The notes beneath the pieces were generated by a model, which made no database searches, was not told where the DNA came from, and was given only the letters and a program-made list of their open reading frames with translations. Shown in pieces: positions 14,501 to 26,480 of a stretch of DNA of 64,000 bases. Source of the stretch: Aquila chrysaetos chrysaetos (Eukaryota; Chordata; Aves; Accipitriformes; Accipitridae); NCBI RefSeq assembly GCF_900496995.4, contig NC_044006.1:60991204-61055203 (forward strand). Direction: 5' to 3'. Numbering within the stretch: position 1 is the stretch's first letter; each line of letters starts with the position of its first letter. The position numbers were made by a program, and so were the translations under genes.

Positions 14501-17500
14501 GTTAGGTCCTGGGAATCATGAGGAGATAAACAGCCTTGCCTGAAAACATACTCTCTGACAGCACCTTCCTGCATTCATGTCACTTCCTTTACAGCCTGCA
14601 CAGAGTGTAGGTGCTGTGAGCAGCTCCTTCCCGCCCAGATTATGGTGTTTGGAGACCAGAGATTTTTGGGAACAGACCTTCAGATTTCCAATCCTACAAA
14701 AAGGCTTATGCCTTGGCATTTGACATTTTGAGTTACCAGAAGGAGAGCAGGAAGGAAAACCTGGGGTGAAAGTCAGTGCACATACCTCAAGTTGGTTAGC
14801 TCCTTACTGTAGGAAGAAGAACCTGACAAAGTTTCAGCTGGTAACCAGATTTATCTAAGTAGTGAGGGCGGCCCACCCAGTGGGTGCGGCAGAGGTGAGC
14901 TCTGCACCCACTGCTGCTGAGCTCCATGACTTCACTGTCCTGAGGTAGTTCTGCAGGCAGCAACAATGCTGCTACCGGGTCAGCAGCAGAGCCCTTTGGC
15001 ACCAGATGAGGACCTCAAAAGCAGGATTGCAGAAAAGGCAAGTGACCTAAAAATGATTCCCATACTAGTGTCTAGTCAATGTGCTCTTTCCTAGTATTAT
15101 CGTTACTATTTTCCTACTGTTACCACCATTGATGGGATATGGGTTAGTGCCACTGAAAAAAATACTACAAACCCAAAACCTGGTAGGTTTGCTCTATTGC
15201 AAAGCTTTTGGCAAACTGTCAAATCTAACGCTAGAAACTGCCAGCTCCAATGGTGTTTTCTCCATGCTAGCCAGTAAGAGATCAATAGCAGTGCTAATCA
15301 TGAAAGTAAGGAGAGATCATAAGAGAGCAGTAAAACAAGGGAAATTGTGAGTTTCACCTGTCATTCCTGTTGATTCTGGATGGTTTCTGCTAGTAATTTC
15401 ATAATGCATCATGAATTTCCATAAGGCAGAGGGCCCAGCACATGCATAAAGAACTTTTGGAATTTTTGCCCATAGGGTTGAATGCTTAATATAGAGAAAA
15501 AAAATTGATCTGTGGAAATACAGGCTGAGATTGCAGTAGGGGACAATTAGCCATCTGGACTCAGGTATTACAGGTTGTCTGGTAAGCCCCAGTGCAGTGC
15601 AGATAACTGTAACCTCCACACATGAGCAGACAGGCCCTGTGGCTGCCCCAGTAGCATCTTTAGCTGCTGTTTAGTAACTCTTTAGCTTCACTAAAATGAC
15701 TCTAGGCTTCTGCCCAGTGTGAAACCAGGCACAGGTCCTGGCAACTGAGTTCAGAGGTTATCTATACTTACTCTATGAGTATGCCAAGTCTGCAGGAGTC
15801 TAGCTTGATTTGCAGACAAAAGGGACAGAAGATGGGCTAAATTACGCAGGATTAGACTCACATAGCTGCATTTCAATATTTGCACCCGTGTGTCATGATG
15901 CACAGCAGAACCATTGATTTTTCCTGGATGCCAGCCAGTGGGAGCACTGCAGGGACAGGACACAACTGGGGAGAAGAATTCCCCTCAGCAGCCTCCTCCA
16001 ACCTTCTGTGCTCAGCATGAAGTTGAGAGCAAAAGGTGAAAGACTCTTCAATGTTTCTCTGCTGGGAGGACACTTGTCAGGGGATGGGGCTAATGCCAGG
16101 GGTGAGGAGGAGGCAACCAGGAAAGAAGCTTTCAGATGGCAATTATAAAACAATCCCAAAGAGCAGACTTTAGACAGATCAGTTTAGATCATAGGAAAAA
16201 ATTTATGAACCTATCATGTTCTGTTTTTCACTAGACTGAATGCTGAGTACACAGACAGTACATGGTCAGGTTTCTTCACCAACACATGTATACATACTGC
16301 TTGCTGTGATGGAAGGTGATGTGCCAAGCAGCTGGATTTCAGACATGCAATGGTATAGGGCAGAGAAAAAAAAAGTAAGGGTGATACTGTTTATACAGTG
16401 AAAGGTTTACTGAGCTAGGACTAGGCACTCAGACTTTTAAAAGATAGGGTAGAAAAAGCCACATTATAATCCTTTTGATAAAAGGAAGTAGCATAGACTT
16501 TACAAAATATAGGAGGAAAAGCCCATAGATTTTTACTGAAATATTTTGTGTTGTATTTCATCTGTAATGAAACTAGAGGAACTATGGAAAGAGGTCCCTC
16601 CAAGCCCTTGATTGCTTACTTAGAAGAATTATTACAGAATTTATATATAGACCATGTCTCATCTCAGGCAATGTACTTTTCTGTCATTCATTCAGACACA
16701 CACAACTATAATATATCCAGGCCGATCAAAGATGTATGCTGTGGCATAATCAATATGCATGTTGAACCAGCTTCAGAAGGAAAGTGCAAAGTCCAAAAGC
16801 TGTAGAAACAATAAATAAAACATCACACTACCAGAAGATGACAATTCTTATTTTATTTGTTATTCATTCCTCCCTCAAGAGCTCAAAAAGTTCAAGCAAT
16901 TTCTATACTTCTAATACTTTTGGAGTTCTGCTGTAGCAGAAAATAATCTGCGATCCTTTACGGAGGCATATTAGTTCAAAGTTTCTGAATTCTGGATGCC
17001 CGCTAAACTTGAAATATTTAAATAGTCAATGTGAAATTCTTCTTCTGACATCTATTAGTAAAACAATAGTTAATGATCTAGTACACAGCGGTGAGAAGTA
17101 TCTGTGTTCTTCGCAAGTCATCAGATTTTATCAGTCTTTGAAAAATTTTTGTAAAAAACTTTCTTTCCTTCCTTAAACAATCCTGTTTTTACTTGGATTG
17201 TATCAGTCTCCACATCACCACTCAAGAAAAATTAAACTCAACAACAAGCTTGGAGTTGTATATACCCCCAAAATTAATTTAAAAACAATGGAAGATTATA
17301 TCACCTGTGGATATATGATCTGCTTGTTATGAACTCCCAGGATACCGCAATGAGCCCAGTAGTGTATGTGATGTCTAGAGAAGATGTCATCCACTGCCCA
17401 AAGCTGCTGCCTCCTGTTTCATGTACACAGGGTATTATTAAGCAATATAATTTTGATGATGTAATGTTTGCAATTTTGTATCCTGTTTCCATAGTTTTGG

Positions 17501-19552
17501 TGGGTGGAATTCCTAGGCTGAAATTACCTTTGTGTGGTTGATTTAATCTATCCCATTAAAAGAGGCTGGTTTTTTTACTTGTCTGCAGAATCTAAAATAG
17601 CAGTACTCCAAGCAGATGGCTATCGTCTTTGTCACAAGACAGAGATTCTGACTTATAGATTCTATTTATGAATCAAGATAGATCTCGGTGGTAACTATTT
17701 GTTCATATAAATATTTGCACAAATTTTCCCAGCAATAAAGCTAAATTAAAAATGGAAGAAAATTGGTAGAGACAAAAAGTCATTTTTTCTGCTTCATTTA
17801 CATAATTAAGATTGAGAAGTGCAGGCTACTCTAATAGTAGACTGCTGTGGAAATAAAGGTATTTTCCTATAGACATAAAGCTTACCAATTTCCTGGTGTC
17901 TGCAGAACCTGAAATTGTCTAAATTCATACTGAGTGTGGACTGCAGGAATGGCTCAAGCAGACCTAAGACTGCTGCCACTGACAGTGGGGTGGACCCCCT
18001 CACCCCTTTTGGTTATGTGATCCTGCCACTTCACCTGTGCCAGCTCTGCCCATATAGTGCAGCCATGGGGGAGTGAGACCAACTTGCTGATCTGACAGAA
18101 ACCTTCCTTCTGCAAGGTTTGTTTTCAATCACAAATTGGAGCTTTCCCACTGCACATGATCAGGCAGCAGTAGGAGCATGTAGCTGTGAGTGTGAATAAA
18201 GATAAAGTCCCTGCTTTTGGCAGCAGTATGGTCTCAGGCAGGCTTCTGCAGCCTGTGGAGTGCTCCCTGGGTGCCTGTGCTGTGGAGGATATATTAAGAC
18301 TGTCTCTGGGCAGCTAATAAAGCCACCCCTTAGCTTTAGTCAAAACAAGATTGTAGGAGCTGCACAAACTCTTTTCTTCATGTTGTAGCACTTGAATCAT
18401 GTAACTCATTTGTTGTATTGGCAAGTGTATTTCTCTCCTGAAAAAGGGCTGCTGAGGGATAATGGATTAGGAAGGAGGTCTTCATTTTGAGAGGTGAGCG
18501 AATAATAACATCACATGCTTCCTAAAATATAATCTCAATTTATGCCCTGGACCTATTCAATCTCCTGTACAAGTTAATAATTAAACCATGCTTTAGTTTT
18601 CGCTTAAGAGTCTATAACCCTTTAAAGCCTGTAGTTCCCTGTAATGTCTAGGCAGAGCTTACCTGCTCCTTTCGTGATACATATGAATATCTGAATTACA
18701 CAGCAGGATGAGCCTAATTTTGTTTATACTAGTTGAATTTATAGGCTATTTTTACTAATGGCCGCACATCTTAATTTAGCACATTTTTATGCGAGGAAGA
18801 AAAACTCCTCTAATTTTGTTTCTTGAAAGGGTAAATCCTGGAACCTGCACTCAGCTGATCACTCATCCTGGTGGAAGGGCCTTTCCATGGAAGGGCATTT
18901 CCATGGAAGCTGTGGAGAAAAAGTGAACCTTTTCTATGTTGCTAGTACAGTCTCAGGGCTACTTTAGCTTGTGCAGCTAATCTATTGCAACTCCATGAAC
19001 TCAGTGAGGGAATGGCTGGCAGATCTGGGCTGCCCTGTCCTCCCTAGCAGTAATAACATCTGGAAGAGAGTGCCCCTGCACTGTCTGCTCCCAAAGCATA
19101 GAGATCATGTACACTCTCCAGCTGTTCCTCAGATGTCACAGGCAGCACAGAGGGACCATGCCTTCAGCTTGTATTGAGGAAGAGGTAAGATCTGATTGAG
19201 TTTGACTAGAATATGATCTTAGTAGACAATGCAACTTTAGGATAAAAGGAAGCTATGAAGAAGTAGCCAGTATTATTTATGTCTGTAATTCAGGAAGTGC
19301 CTTTCACATGTCGGCTAGTAGCCACCTGCCAATGTGCCCTGCAAGCAGAAAGCTTAAGGTGTCTAAAGGTCAAAAGAAAGTTTTCTAATATCAACTTTCT
19401 CTGCTTTTGTAGTGCTTGTAAGACAGAATCCAGCATATGGAGCTGAAGTTTCACACTATTTCTGCCTCACAGTATGGCTCTACAGCAATGTCTAGCTCTT
19501 TCATGATGCTTTCCATCACTAGAAATGTTCTGTAAAAGAGCTTATTTTCTTG

Positions 19553-19697
19553 TTCCAAATTTACAGATGAAGAAAGGAAGGTAATGATAACATAAATACA
19601 TAATGTCATTTTTATAGGTCATACAGTGAACTGCCTCAAAATTGAACCCTGGCCACCAAATCCCATGGTGTGATCTAGCCACTACATAACAGGGCCT
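19553..19697 (-). mobile_element. MIR-like ancient SINE fragment
   Basis: On + the text runs AATTTACAGATGAAGAAAGG, GGTCATACAGTGAA, AATTGAACCCTGG, GATCTAGCCACTAC. These are the reverse complement of MIR landmarks in the correct order. Highly diverged, so the call rests on order rather than identity. Confidence 0.6.
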
Positions 19698-20568
19698 TCC
19701 CTGTGTGTACTCAGCTGGAGTGGTACAGCTATTGTTTGCATGGGAAGTCATATCTCATGAAACATCCTGTAGCCATGCTCAGGGAGAGATTGTTTAAGCA
19801 GAAAGGGTAAAATAATAAGAAGCTCTAAGCAATTTTAATACCTGTTGACATGCATGTGTATTTAAGAAAATGTATTATTATAGAATGTGTGCTTGCTTTT
19901 TTGGCAAGAAATCAGGTTGTTGCTTAGATTTCAAGGCAGGGGGAGTTTCTGATCTGTTCAGACCTTTGTATCTGGTTGAAAAGACTCCTCTGTTTTCCTG
20001 ACTAGCCTCCTCTAGGAGGCTATTATCATCCCTCCAGAAATTGTTCTTCATGGTCACCCTTGTATCCTGACCTCAGGCCACAGCTCTCCCAATTTTCAAG
20101 ATCCCTCCAGCTAGGTGAGCTCTGCCAAGACTTACCTGAGAACAGCTCTACCCTAATTCTTTCCCACATTCATGTTTCTTTGGACTAAGAAGCCAACATT
20201 TTCTGATAAATTACACCAGCCTTCCTAGAGAAGTACAGAGAAATACTGGAGTATCTCAAATAGCTCAAGATGCTGACTCTTAGTTATCATCAATAAAGTA
20301 GTCTCCAGCTATTTTTGAAAATAAAGAAAAACTATGGGCCATTTCTGCCTATACAAGTCCATGAACACATCCTGAATAGCAAAACATTATGTAAAAATAC
20401 TTCCTTATGTACAGCATTGTGCGTTCTCCATTCAACACAACACACTGAATCAGATTAAATGAACAAAAACCTACTGAAAATATGTGCTTGCAATTGCTTG
20501 TTGAGTGGGTCTTAAAACACTAAGCAACATAAGATGATGCACCAAGAAACCATAGTTGAGATCAAATT

Positions 20569-20585
20569 AAAAAAAAAAAAAAAAA
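20569..20585 (+). repeat. A17 homopolymer
   Basis: An uninterrupted run of 17 A. The flanks do not look like a processed pseudogene. Confidence 0.95.
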
Positions 20586-23360
20586 GGAAAGAGGCAAACC
20601 CAATAGAAGACTAAAAAACCAGGAATTACGTGCAAGGAGTCACTGTGGAGTGTGAAGGAAACAGAGTGCATGATATATGAAGAGGAAAAAATTATGACTT
20701 AGTTCTGCTTATACAGAAATGACTGTGAGATTTATTAGTAGTTCCCCAGGAACAGGACTAAACCCTGTATAAGTGGGTAGTGAATGAAAACAAGAGGTCT
20801 GGTACTGGACTGCTAACAGTTTACATCCTCTCGTGCTCAGTATGTGCATTCAGATATTACGACATATACAGATTTGAAATAACAAAAGCTCACAATTAAA
20901 TAGTTCTATAAAAAGTTGCTAGGTTCCTGGAAGGGAATTTAACATCAAGGTCTTTTTTCCTCTATGGAAAAAATCTAATTACTTAATACCATGTGAAGAA
21001 TTTCTCTAATTTCACAAACTACAGTTGCATGTAAATGTATTGAAACAGACTGTAAATCTCAGAAATGATCTGCAAGTAAAAAACTTTATATGAACCTTGT
21101 CGTGCTGACATTTCAGTCAAGAAGAGATTAATTTAACTGATCTTAACAGGAGCTGAAAAAAAGCCAAAATGTGAAGTGATCGTAACTCTTTATATTTGGT
21201 AATAAAGATGAAAAAGCACCACTGTATTGTCTACTAATAACTGAATTACACTATGGACTTGAAATTCACAGAAAAACCAACAGTCAGACAAACTCAGAAG
21301 CCCATGGAAGCCCAGAACCCCTGACTGCCCATGGAAAAGCCAGATAACACCTTTGCTGAAATGCAATAGCAATAGGTATTCATGCATTGTCAAATATTAG
21401 TCAAGACAGAGACATAGGTATTGCACCTTGAAAAAACATTTTGTTTGAGGAAGGTGCACAGATTATTAAAAGGTCATAGAAAACAGGAAATTACTCATAT
21501 CATGGGACTTCAAATTCTCCCACCACTTACAGGGGTGAACCTACTGTGCCTCATCAGCTCAAATTGTAATGAAGATGATTTAAACCTGTATAACCTTGTT
21601 AAAACAACTGTGAATGCAAAGGACACATAAGATCAAACGATCAAATATATATGAGATCTGCAAAAGTGCTTCCGAAGCTCTGTGTGCTTCTAGGACCTGA
21701 GGTGGAAAGCTCAAGTGACAAATGGAAACCAAGGGTTTTAAAGTCCTTAGCAAATACTAAGTATCAATTCGTAATTGAAACGCTTGTGGGAAAAACTACT
21801 TTGACACAATGGATGGCGGATGATGGAACAAAAGATCTTAAAGGTTGAATACAAGACCTTGGGGACTCTAGTAGTGTATCCAAAGACTAAATGACAGATC
21901 TAAAAACTGTAACTTCATTCAGGTTACCGGACACACTATAAACACAGAGTTGAGCAGACGAAACCAGAGAATCAAGGGGAAGTATTACAGTGATGCAGGA
22001 AACCCAGTGGAAAAGCAATCTTTTCAAACCCATGGGAAACAAAAAACTATGTGTAACTATATATATTGTATAACAGAGGAGGATTAGGTGAAAGACAAGG
22101 AATAATCCTCTCATGCCAGGAAAATTCAGTCATCTAATTCAAACTCCTGATCCAGAAGAAAATATTTTGGTTTGTTTGCAAGTGTTTTGGCTTACATGTT
22201 GTCATGAGGAGATGACAGCAGATTATACTTAATGTTGCCATCCAGGACATAAAGCCTGATCACTATTTGGAGATAGATATCACCAAGAAAAACTCAATGT
22301 TATAGGGAAAATTCCTGCCTGCATAAGTAGGTCTAGTTTTCTCTTTCAACAATTTCAGAAGCCCTGTGATTTTGCAGAAATGAATACAGTTGGACCCCGT
22401 TCTAATAAAAGTCTCCAGGCATTTGTGCAGTGGAAATATAGAAATAATAGGAAATCAGTACCTCAGCTTGGTATTAAGGAGGCTTGCTCATTTACTGGCA
22501 CTGTTTCGTATCAAATGAGAAGTAAGGAGAAAGATTATGAACATGAGCTGTAGATTCCCATTGCAATTTTTGCAACAGTATAAGGGTACTATTAGCATCT
22601 CTACATTTTGACTGTGTCCATCTGTGTTTTGGCTTCAGTTTCAAATGGAGATTGTATTTTGCCTTGCTTTCTCTTCTAAATTGGTCTTCAAGGTTGATCT
22701 GTTACGCAGTTTCTGGCTTTTACTTCAAAGAGCTGCACTTCAGTAGCTGTTAAAGAGCCTCCTACAAAGTTTACAGATAACACTCAGGAGAAAGGGATTA
22801 TACAAATATATCATAAAATCATTGTAATTTTTTATGATAGACTTGATAGCAAGAACTACTGACTACCTACACCTCTTCTTAAAAGGGAGTTACAACAGAT
22901 TACCAGCATGCCTCAATAGAAACTTTCATAATAATATATTCTAAGTGCAAGAGAAATGTGATGAGGGTGCAAAAGAGTTACTCAACACACTACTGCAAAC
23001 CCTTCCAAAACCCTGATGTGCTGCAGTTTTTATAAGGGAAGATCTAATGATGCACAATGTTTGTTATTATGCTGCCATGGCCACCTAGTGAGGAACATGC
23101 TTAAAAGAAAGTTGAACAAAGACAGCACAGTTACACTAACGTTGGCATAAGCCCTCTGTTGGACACAGAAACAAGGGTCCTTTGCTGAGTATGTCGGTGG
23201 ACGAAATAAGCTGCGCTTCTGAAGGAGAGGAGGACATCACATTCTTTGCACTATATTTGTTTTTTATGCCCATGCATTCACAGTGATGCCCGAACTTTGA
23301 AGGTACACTGTCTGCTGGAGGTATTGCCAGAGATAGATGGCCCATCTTGTGCCAAATGCC

Positions 23361-23422
23361 CATTTCCACTGCTTCCCTTTGCCGCATTCATGCTGCCATA
23401 AAGGAACTGCTACATGGCTTCT
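23361..23422 (+). repeat. Local repeat, copy A
   Basis: CATTTCCACTGCTTCCCTTT continues through GCATTCATGCTGCCATAA to ATGGCTTCT. Copy B at 24748-24795 matches with a few substitutions and lacks about 12 bp before ATGGCTTCT. Confidence 0.65.
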
Positions 23423-24120
23423 CTCATAGGTTTTTATGTTCTTAGCTTATCAGCCGGCTTGTGTGTTTGGACAACCTTTGAGCCACACAGTTATTATGAC
23501 TATTAGTATTAAGGCTTTTCCTGATTGGAAACTGATTACTTAACGTGCAAACAAAACCAGTGTAGGATTGGGAGTGTGCAACGGACTGCCTGACCAAGGC
23601 AATCACAGGGACAATGACGTGATGAGCCTCTCAGCCATGGTGAGTCTCTTAGAGAGGCTGAGAGGAGAGGAAACTTAAATAATAATAAAAACTTCAGTTA
23701 CCTCCAGGGTAAGTCAGATAAAATACTATGTCTAGACATGGTGCTAGGAATGAAGGTTTGGATTTCAAAAATAACTTCTCTACTACAGGTAGCTCAGCAC
23801 AAGAGGAAGAACAACTATTGATATTGTCATGGATGACAGGAACAGTCAAAATGTAACTATGAAAAAGCCTTACTGTAACAATTGTATTCAACAACCTTGC
23901 AGAAATGACAAAAGGAGGAAAATCCAGTACTTAAAAAAAGAAAAAGATGGAGAGCACTTAAAAGAAGACTAAAGAGTAGAGTGTAGGCAAAATGCAGACT
24001 ATTTAAAGACACCGTACTTGAAACTTGGTCTAACTGTAAACTACCTGTCAGTAGCAGCTTTTGAAAGATTCAAAAGGCCAACATGGGTAAATAGCAAGAT
24101 CCAGGAGATTTTAAAATTAA

Positions 24121-24730
24121 GAAGGCATCCCTTGTGGCAATGAAGGCCAACAGCTTCCTGGGTTGTATTAGGAAAAGCATTGCCAGCAGGTCGAGGGAGG
24201 TGATCCTTCTCTGCTGAGGTAGAGACCACACTGGAGTGTTGGGTCCAGTTCATCAGAATGATACTGACTTAATGAAGCCAGTTCATTGAAGGGCCATGAA
24301 TATGATGAAGGGACTAGAGCTTCTTTCATATGAGGAGAGATTAGGAGACCTGGGACTGTTTAGCCTGGAGAAGAGAAGGCTCAGGGGGATCTTACCAAGG
24401 TGTATAAATATCTGATGGGAGGGAATGGAGAAGAAGGAGTCAGGCTCTTCTCCATGGTGCCCAGTGACAGGACAAGAGGCAATGGGCACAAACTAAACTA
24501 CATGAAATGCCATTTGAACACAAGGAAACACTTTTTTTTACTGTGAGGGTGGTCAAACACTGGATTACATTGCCCAGACAGGTTGTGGAGTTTCCATCAC
24601 TGGAGATATTCAAAAGCTGCCTGGACATTGTCCTGGGCAACCTGCTCTAGCTGACCCTGCTTGAACAGGGTGGGGTTAGACTAGATGATCTCCAAAGGTC
24701 CCTTCCAACATCATTGATTCTGTGATTCTT
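24121..24730 (+). mobile_element. CR1 LINE, 3' end fragment
   Basis: Contains the end of the CR1 reverse-transcriptase frame region (GGTCGAGGGAGGTGATCCTTC) and the typical 3'UTR landmarks: TTTAGCCTGGAGAAGAGAAG, CCCAGTGACAGGACAAGAGG, CTGGGCAACCTGCTCTAGC. It ends in GATTCTGTGATTCTT, the octamer 3' end of CR1. About 35 bp near 24250-24285 do not match CR1 and replace a longer consensus stretch, so it has an internal deletion. It is 5' truncated and not coding. Confidence 0.92.
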
Positions 24731-24747
24731 CAGAAAGTTGGAGCCTC

Positions 24748-24795
24748 ATTTCCACTGCCTCCCTTTGCCACATTCATGCTACAATAATGGCTTCT
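24748..24795 (+). repeat. Local repeat, copy B
   Basis: Same sequence family as 23361-23422, in the same orientation, beginning about 18 nt after the 3' end of the CR1 at 24121-24730. The repeat may belong to a dispersed family I do not recognise. Confidence 0.65.
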
Positions 24796-25272
24796 GTAAA
24801 GTTAATTAATTCTGCACAAACACATCAGAGTTCTTTGAGAAGCCAATGCCACAGCCAGCTGATGCATTCTACTTTGCATTCAATAGGTGTTCAACATGAG
24901 CCTTCATCAAAGATCATAAAGAAACTAAGCTACCATGGAAAAAGAGACAAGATCTTCATGTGGACAAGTAACTGGTTAAAAGATAGAAAGCAAAGACAGG
25001 AGTTAAAGGGGGTGGGGATTCACAAGTGGCATCTGAGAAGGAAGATGTGTGCTGAGGCCTGTGATGTACCATGTACCTTTCTGAATTAGGAGGATAAGAG
25101 AAGGTGACATAGTCTGATTCTGCTGCTGCAGAATTGTTCAGGAGAGTGAAGGTGAGGACTGAGGAAAAGTTGCAAGGATCTTGTACTACTGAGACACTGG
25201 GAGACAAAATGGCAAGACAAAATTCAGCATATCTAAGTGAAAAGTAATTAATCCTGGGAGAAACTGTCACAC

Positions 25273-25735
25273 GAAGAGAAACTGGGAGAGCTGGGATTGT
25301 TTAGCCTGGAGAAGAGAAAGCTCAGGGTGGATCTTATCAATCATCGTATCATTTAGGTTGGAAAAGACCTTTAAGATCATCGAGTCCAAACGTCAGCCCA
25401 ACACCAACATGCCCACTAAGCCATGTCCTGAAGTGCCTCGTCTACACGCTTTTTGAACACCTCCAGGGATGGTGACACCACCACTTCCCTGGGCAGCCTG
25501 TTCCAATGCCTGACAACCCTTTCAGTAAAGAAATTTTTTCTAACATCCAATCTAAACCTCCCCTGGTGCAACTTGAGGCCATTTCCTCTCATCCCAGTGT
25601 GTATCGATACCTCATGGGAGTGAGTAAAGAAGATGAAGCCAGACTCTTCTCAGCAGTGCCCAGTGACAGGACAAGTGGCAATGGGCACAAATTAAAATGC
25701 AAGAAATTCTGTCCTTCCATTCTGTGATTCTGTTT
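25273..25735 (+). mobile_element. CR1 LINE fragment, split by a second CR1
   Basis: Left part 25273-25340 (CTGGGATTGTTTAGCCTGGA to ATCTTATCAA) and right part about 25597-25735 (GTGTGTATCGATACCTCATG to ATTCTGTGATTCTG) join to one CR1 3'UTR in + orientation. The 256-bp inverted CR1 sits between them. The right part also lacks the middle of the CR1 tail between AAGAAATTC and CCATTCTGTG, an internal deletion of perhaps 180 bp relative to the usual CR1 tail. Confidence 0.88.
25341..25596 (-). mobile_element. CR1 LINE inserted into an older CR1
   Basis: On the + strand this reads TCATTTAGGTTGGAAAAGAC, then AACACCTCCAGGGATGGTGA, CCTGGGCAGCCTGTTCCA and TTGAGGCCATTTCCTCTCAT. These are the reverse complement of a CR1 3'UTR of a different subfamily from the host copy. 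No target duplication is visible, which is normal for CR1. Confidence 0.92.
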
Positions 25736-26107
25736 AAAAAATATCCTAATGGTACTTTTGTAAGGAAGAGCTCTGACCTGGCTGTTACCACTCCAGAATG
25801 AATGAGAGGGCAGGATTTCAAAGAGATAAGTACTGGTTAAAATGCAGGAGTAAAAGGACAGGAATAAATAGGCAAAGGAAGGAAGTAGAAAAAATTGTAA
25901 TAGATAGGTCTGTGAAAACATCAGCTCAGGGCTAAATGGTGACCAATAAAACAAATAGACTGTTAGAAAATATTAGAAAACACTCATAGAATAAAACAGA
26001 AAACATCCCATTCTCATCCCTAGGGGCACTCATTTTTTGTGTACTTTGCCTAGTTATAGTTTTCTCATCTGAAAAAAGATACAGCAGGAAAGCAACTGTA
26101 CAGCAAA

Positions 26108-26480
26108 GAGAAAATAGGATAATTAAAATTGTAACGGCTTCCATATAAGGAATGATTAAATAGCTCACAATTCCTCTCGCTGAAAAAACTAAAACTATGG
26201 GAGGATATGATGGAGATCTAGAAAATCATGTGTGGCATAGAGTAAACAAATAGGCAGTTGCTCACAGTCATACCGAATCTGAGCAGGGAAATCAAATGAC
26301 GGCAGCAGGTGGCAAGTATAAAACAAAAATAAGGATGTATACGTAGTTAACCTGTGCAACTTGTTGCTGCAGGAGGGTCTATATGTTATTTTGGGTTCAG
26401 AATACATGGATGAGAAATTCTCTTCTATGAAGAGAAATACTGCTATTATTTAAGAGAAATACAGCTATTATATATGAAGA
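26108..26480 (+). mobile_element. Ancient CR1-type LINE remnant
   Basis: Diverged matches to the old amniote CR1 tail: CGGCTTCCATATAAGGAATG, GAGATCTAGAAAATCATG, GCAGGTGGCAAGTATAAAAC, AGTTAACCTGTGCAACTTG. They appear in the right order and spacing. Much more decayed than the CR1s just upstream. Confidence 0.75.
26429..26472 (+). repeat. Two-copy short tandem repeat
   Basis: AAGAGAAATACTGCTATTAT is followed directly by the near-identical AAGAGAAATACAGCTATTAT, a duplication of about 22 bp within the end of the ancient CR1 remnant. Confidence 0.7.

Larger units (their letters stand above)
8561..24120. other. Non-coding sequence, no gene recognised
   Basis: Apart from the MIR-like fragment at 19553-19697 and the A17 run, I see no repeats or genes. 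Frames of 100-130 codons at 9477-9818, 9911-10279 and 10970-11356 look random. AT-rich stretches with little simple sequence, such as 18530-18800 and 17300-17540, could be conserved regulatory elements, but a single sequence cannot show that. Confidence 0.65.
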
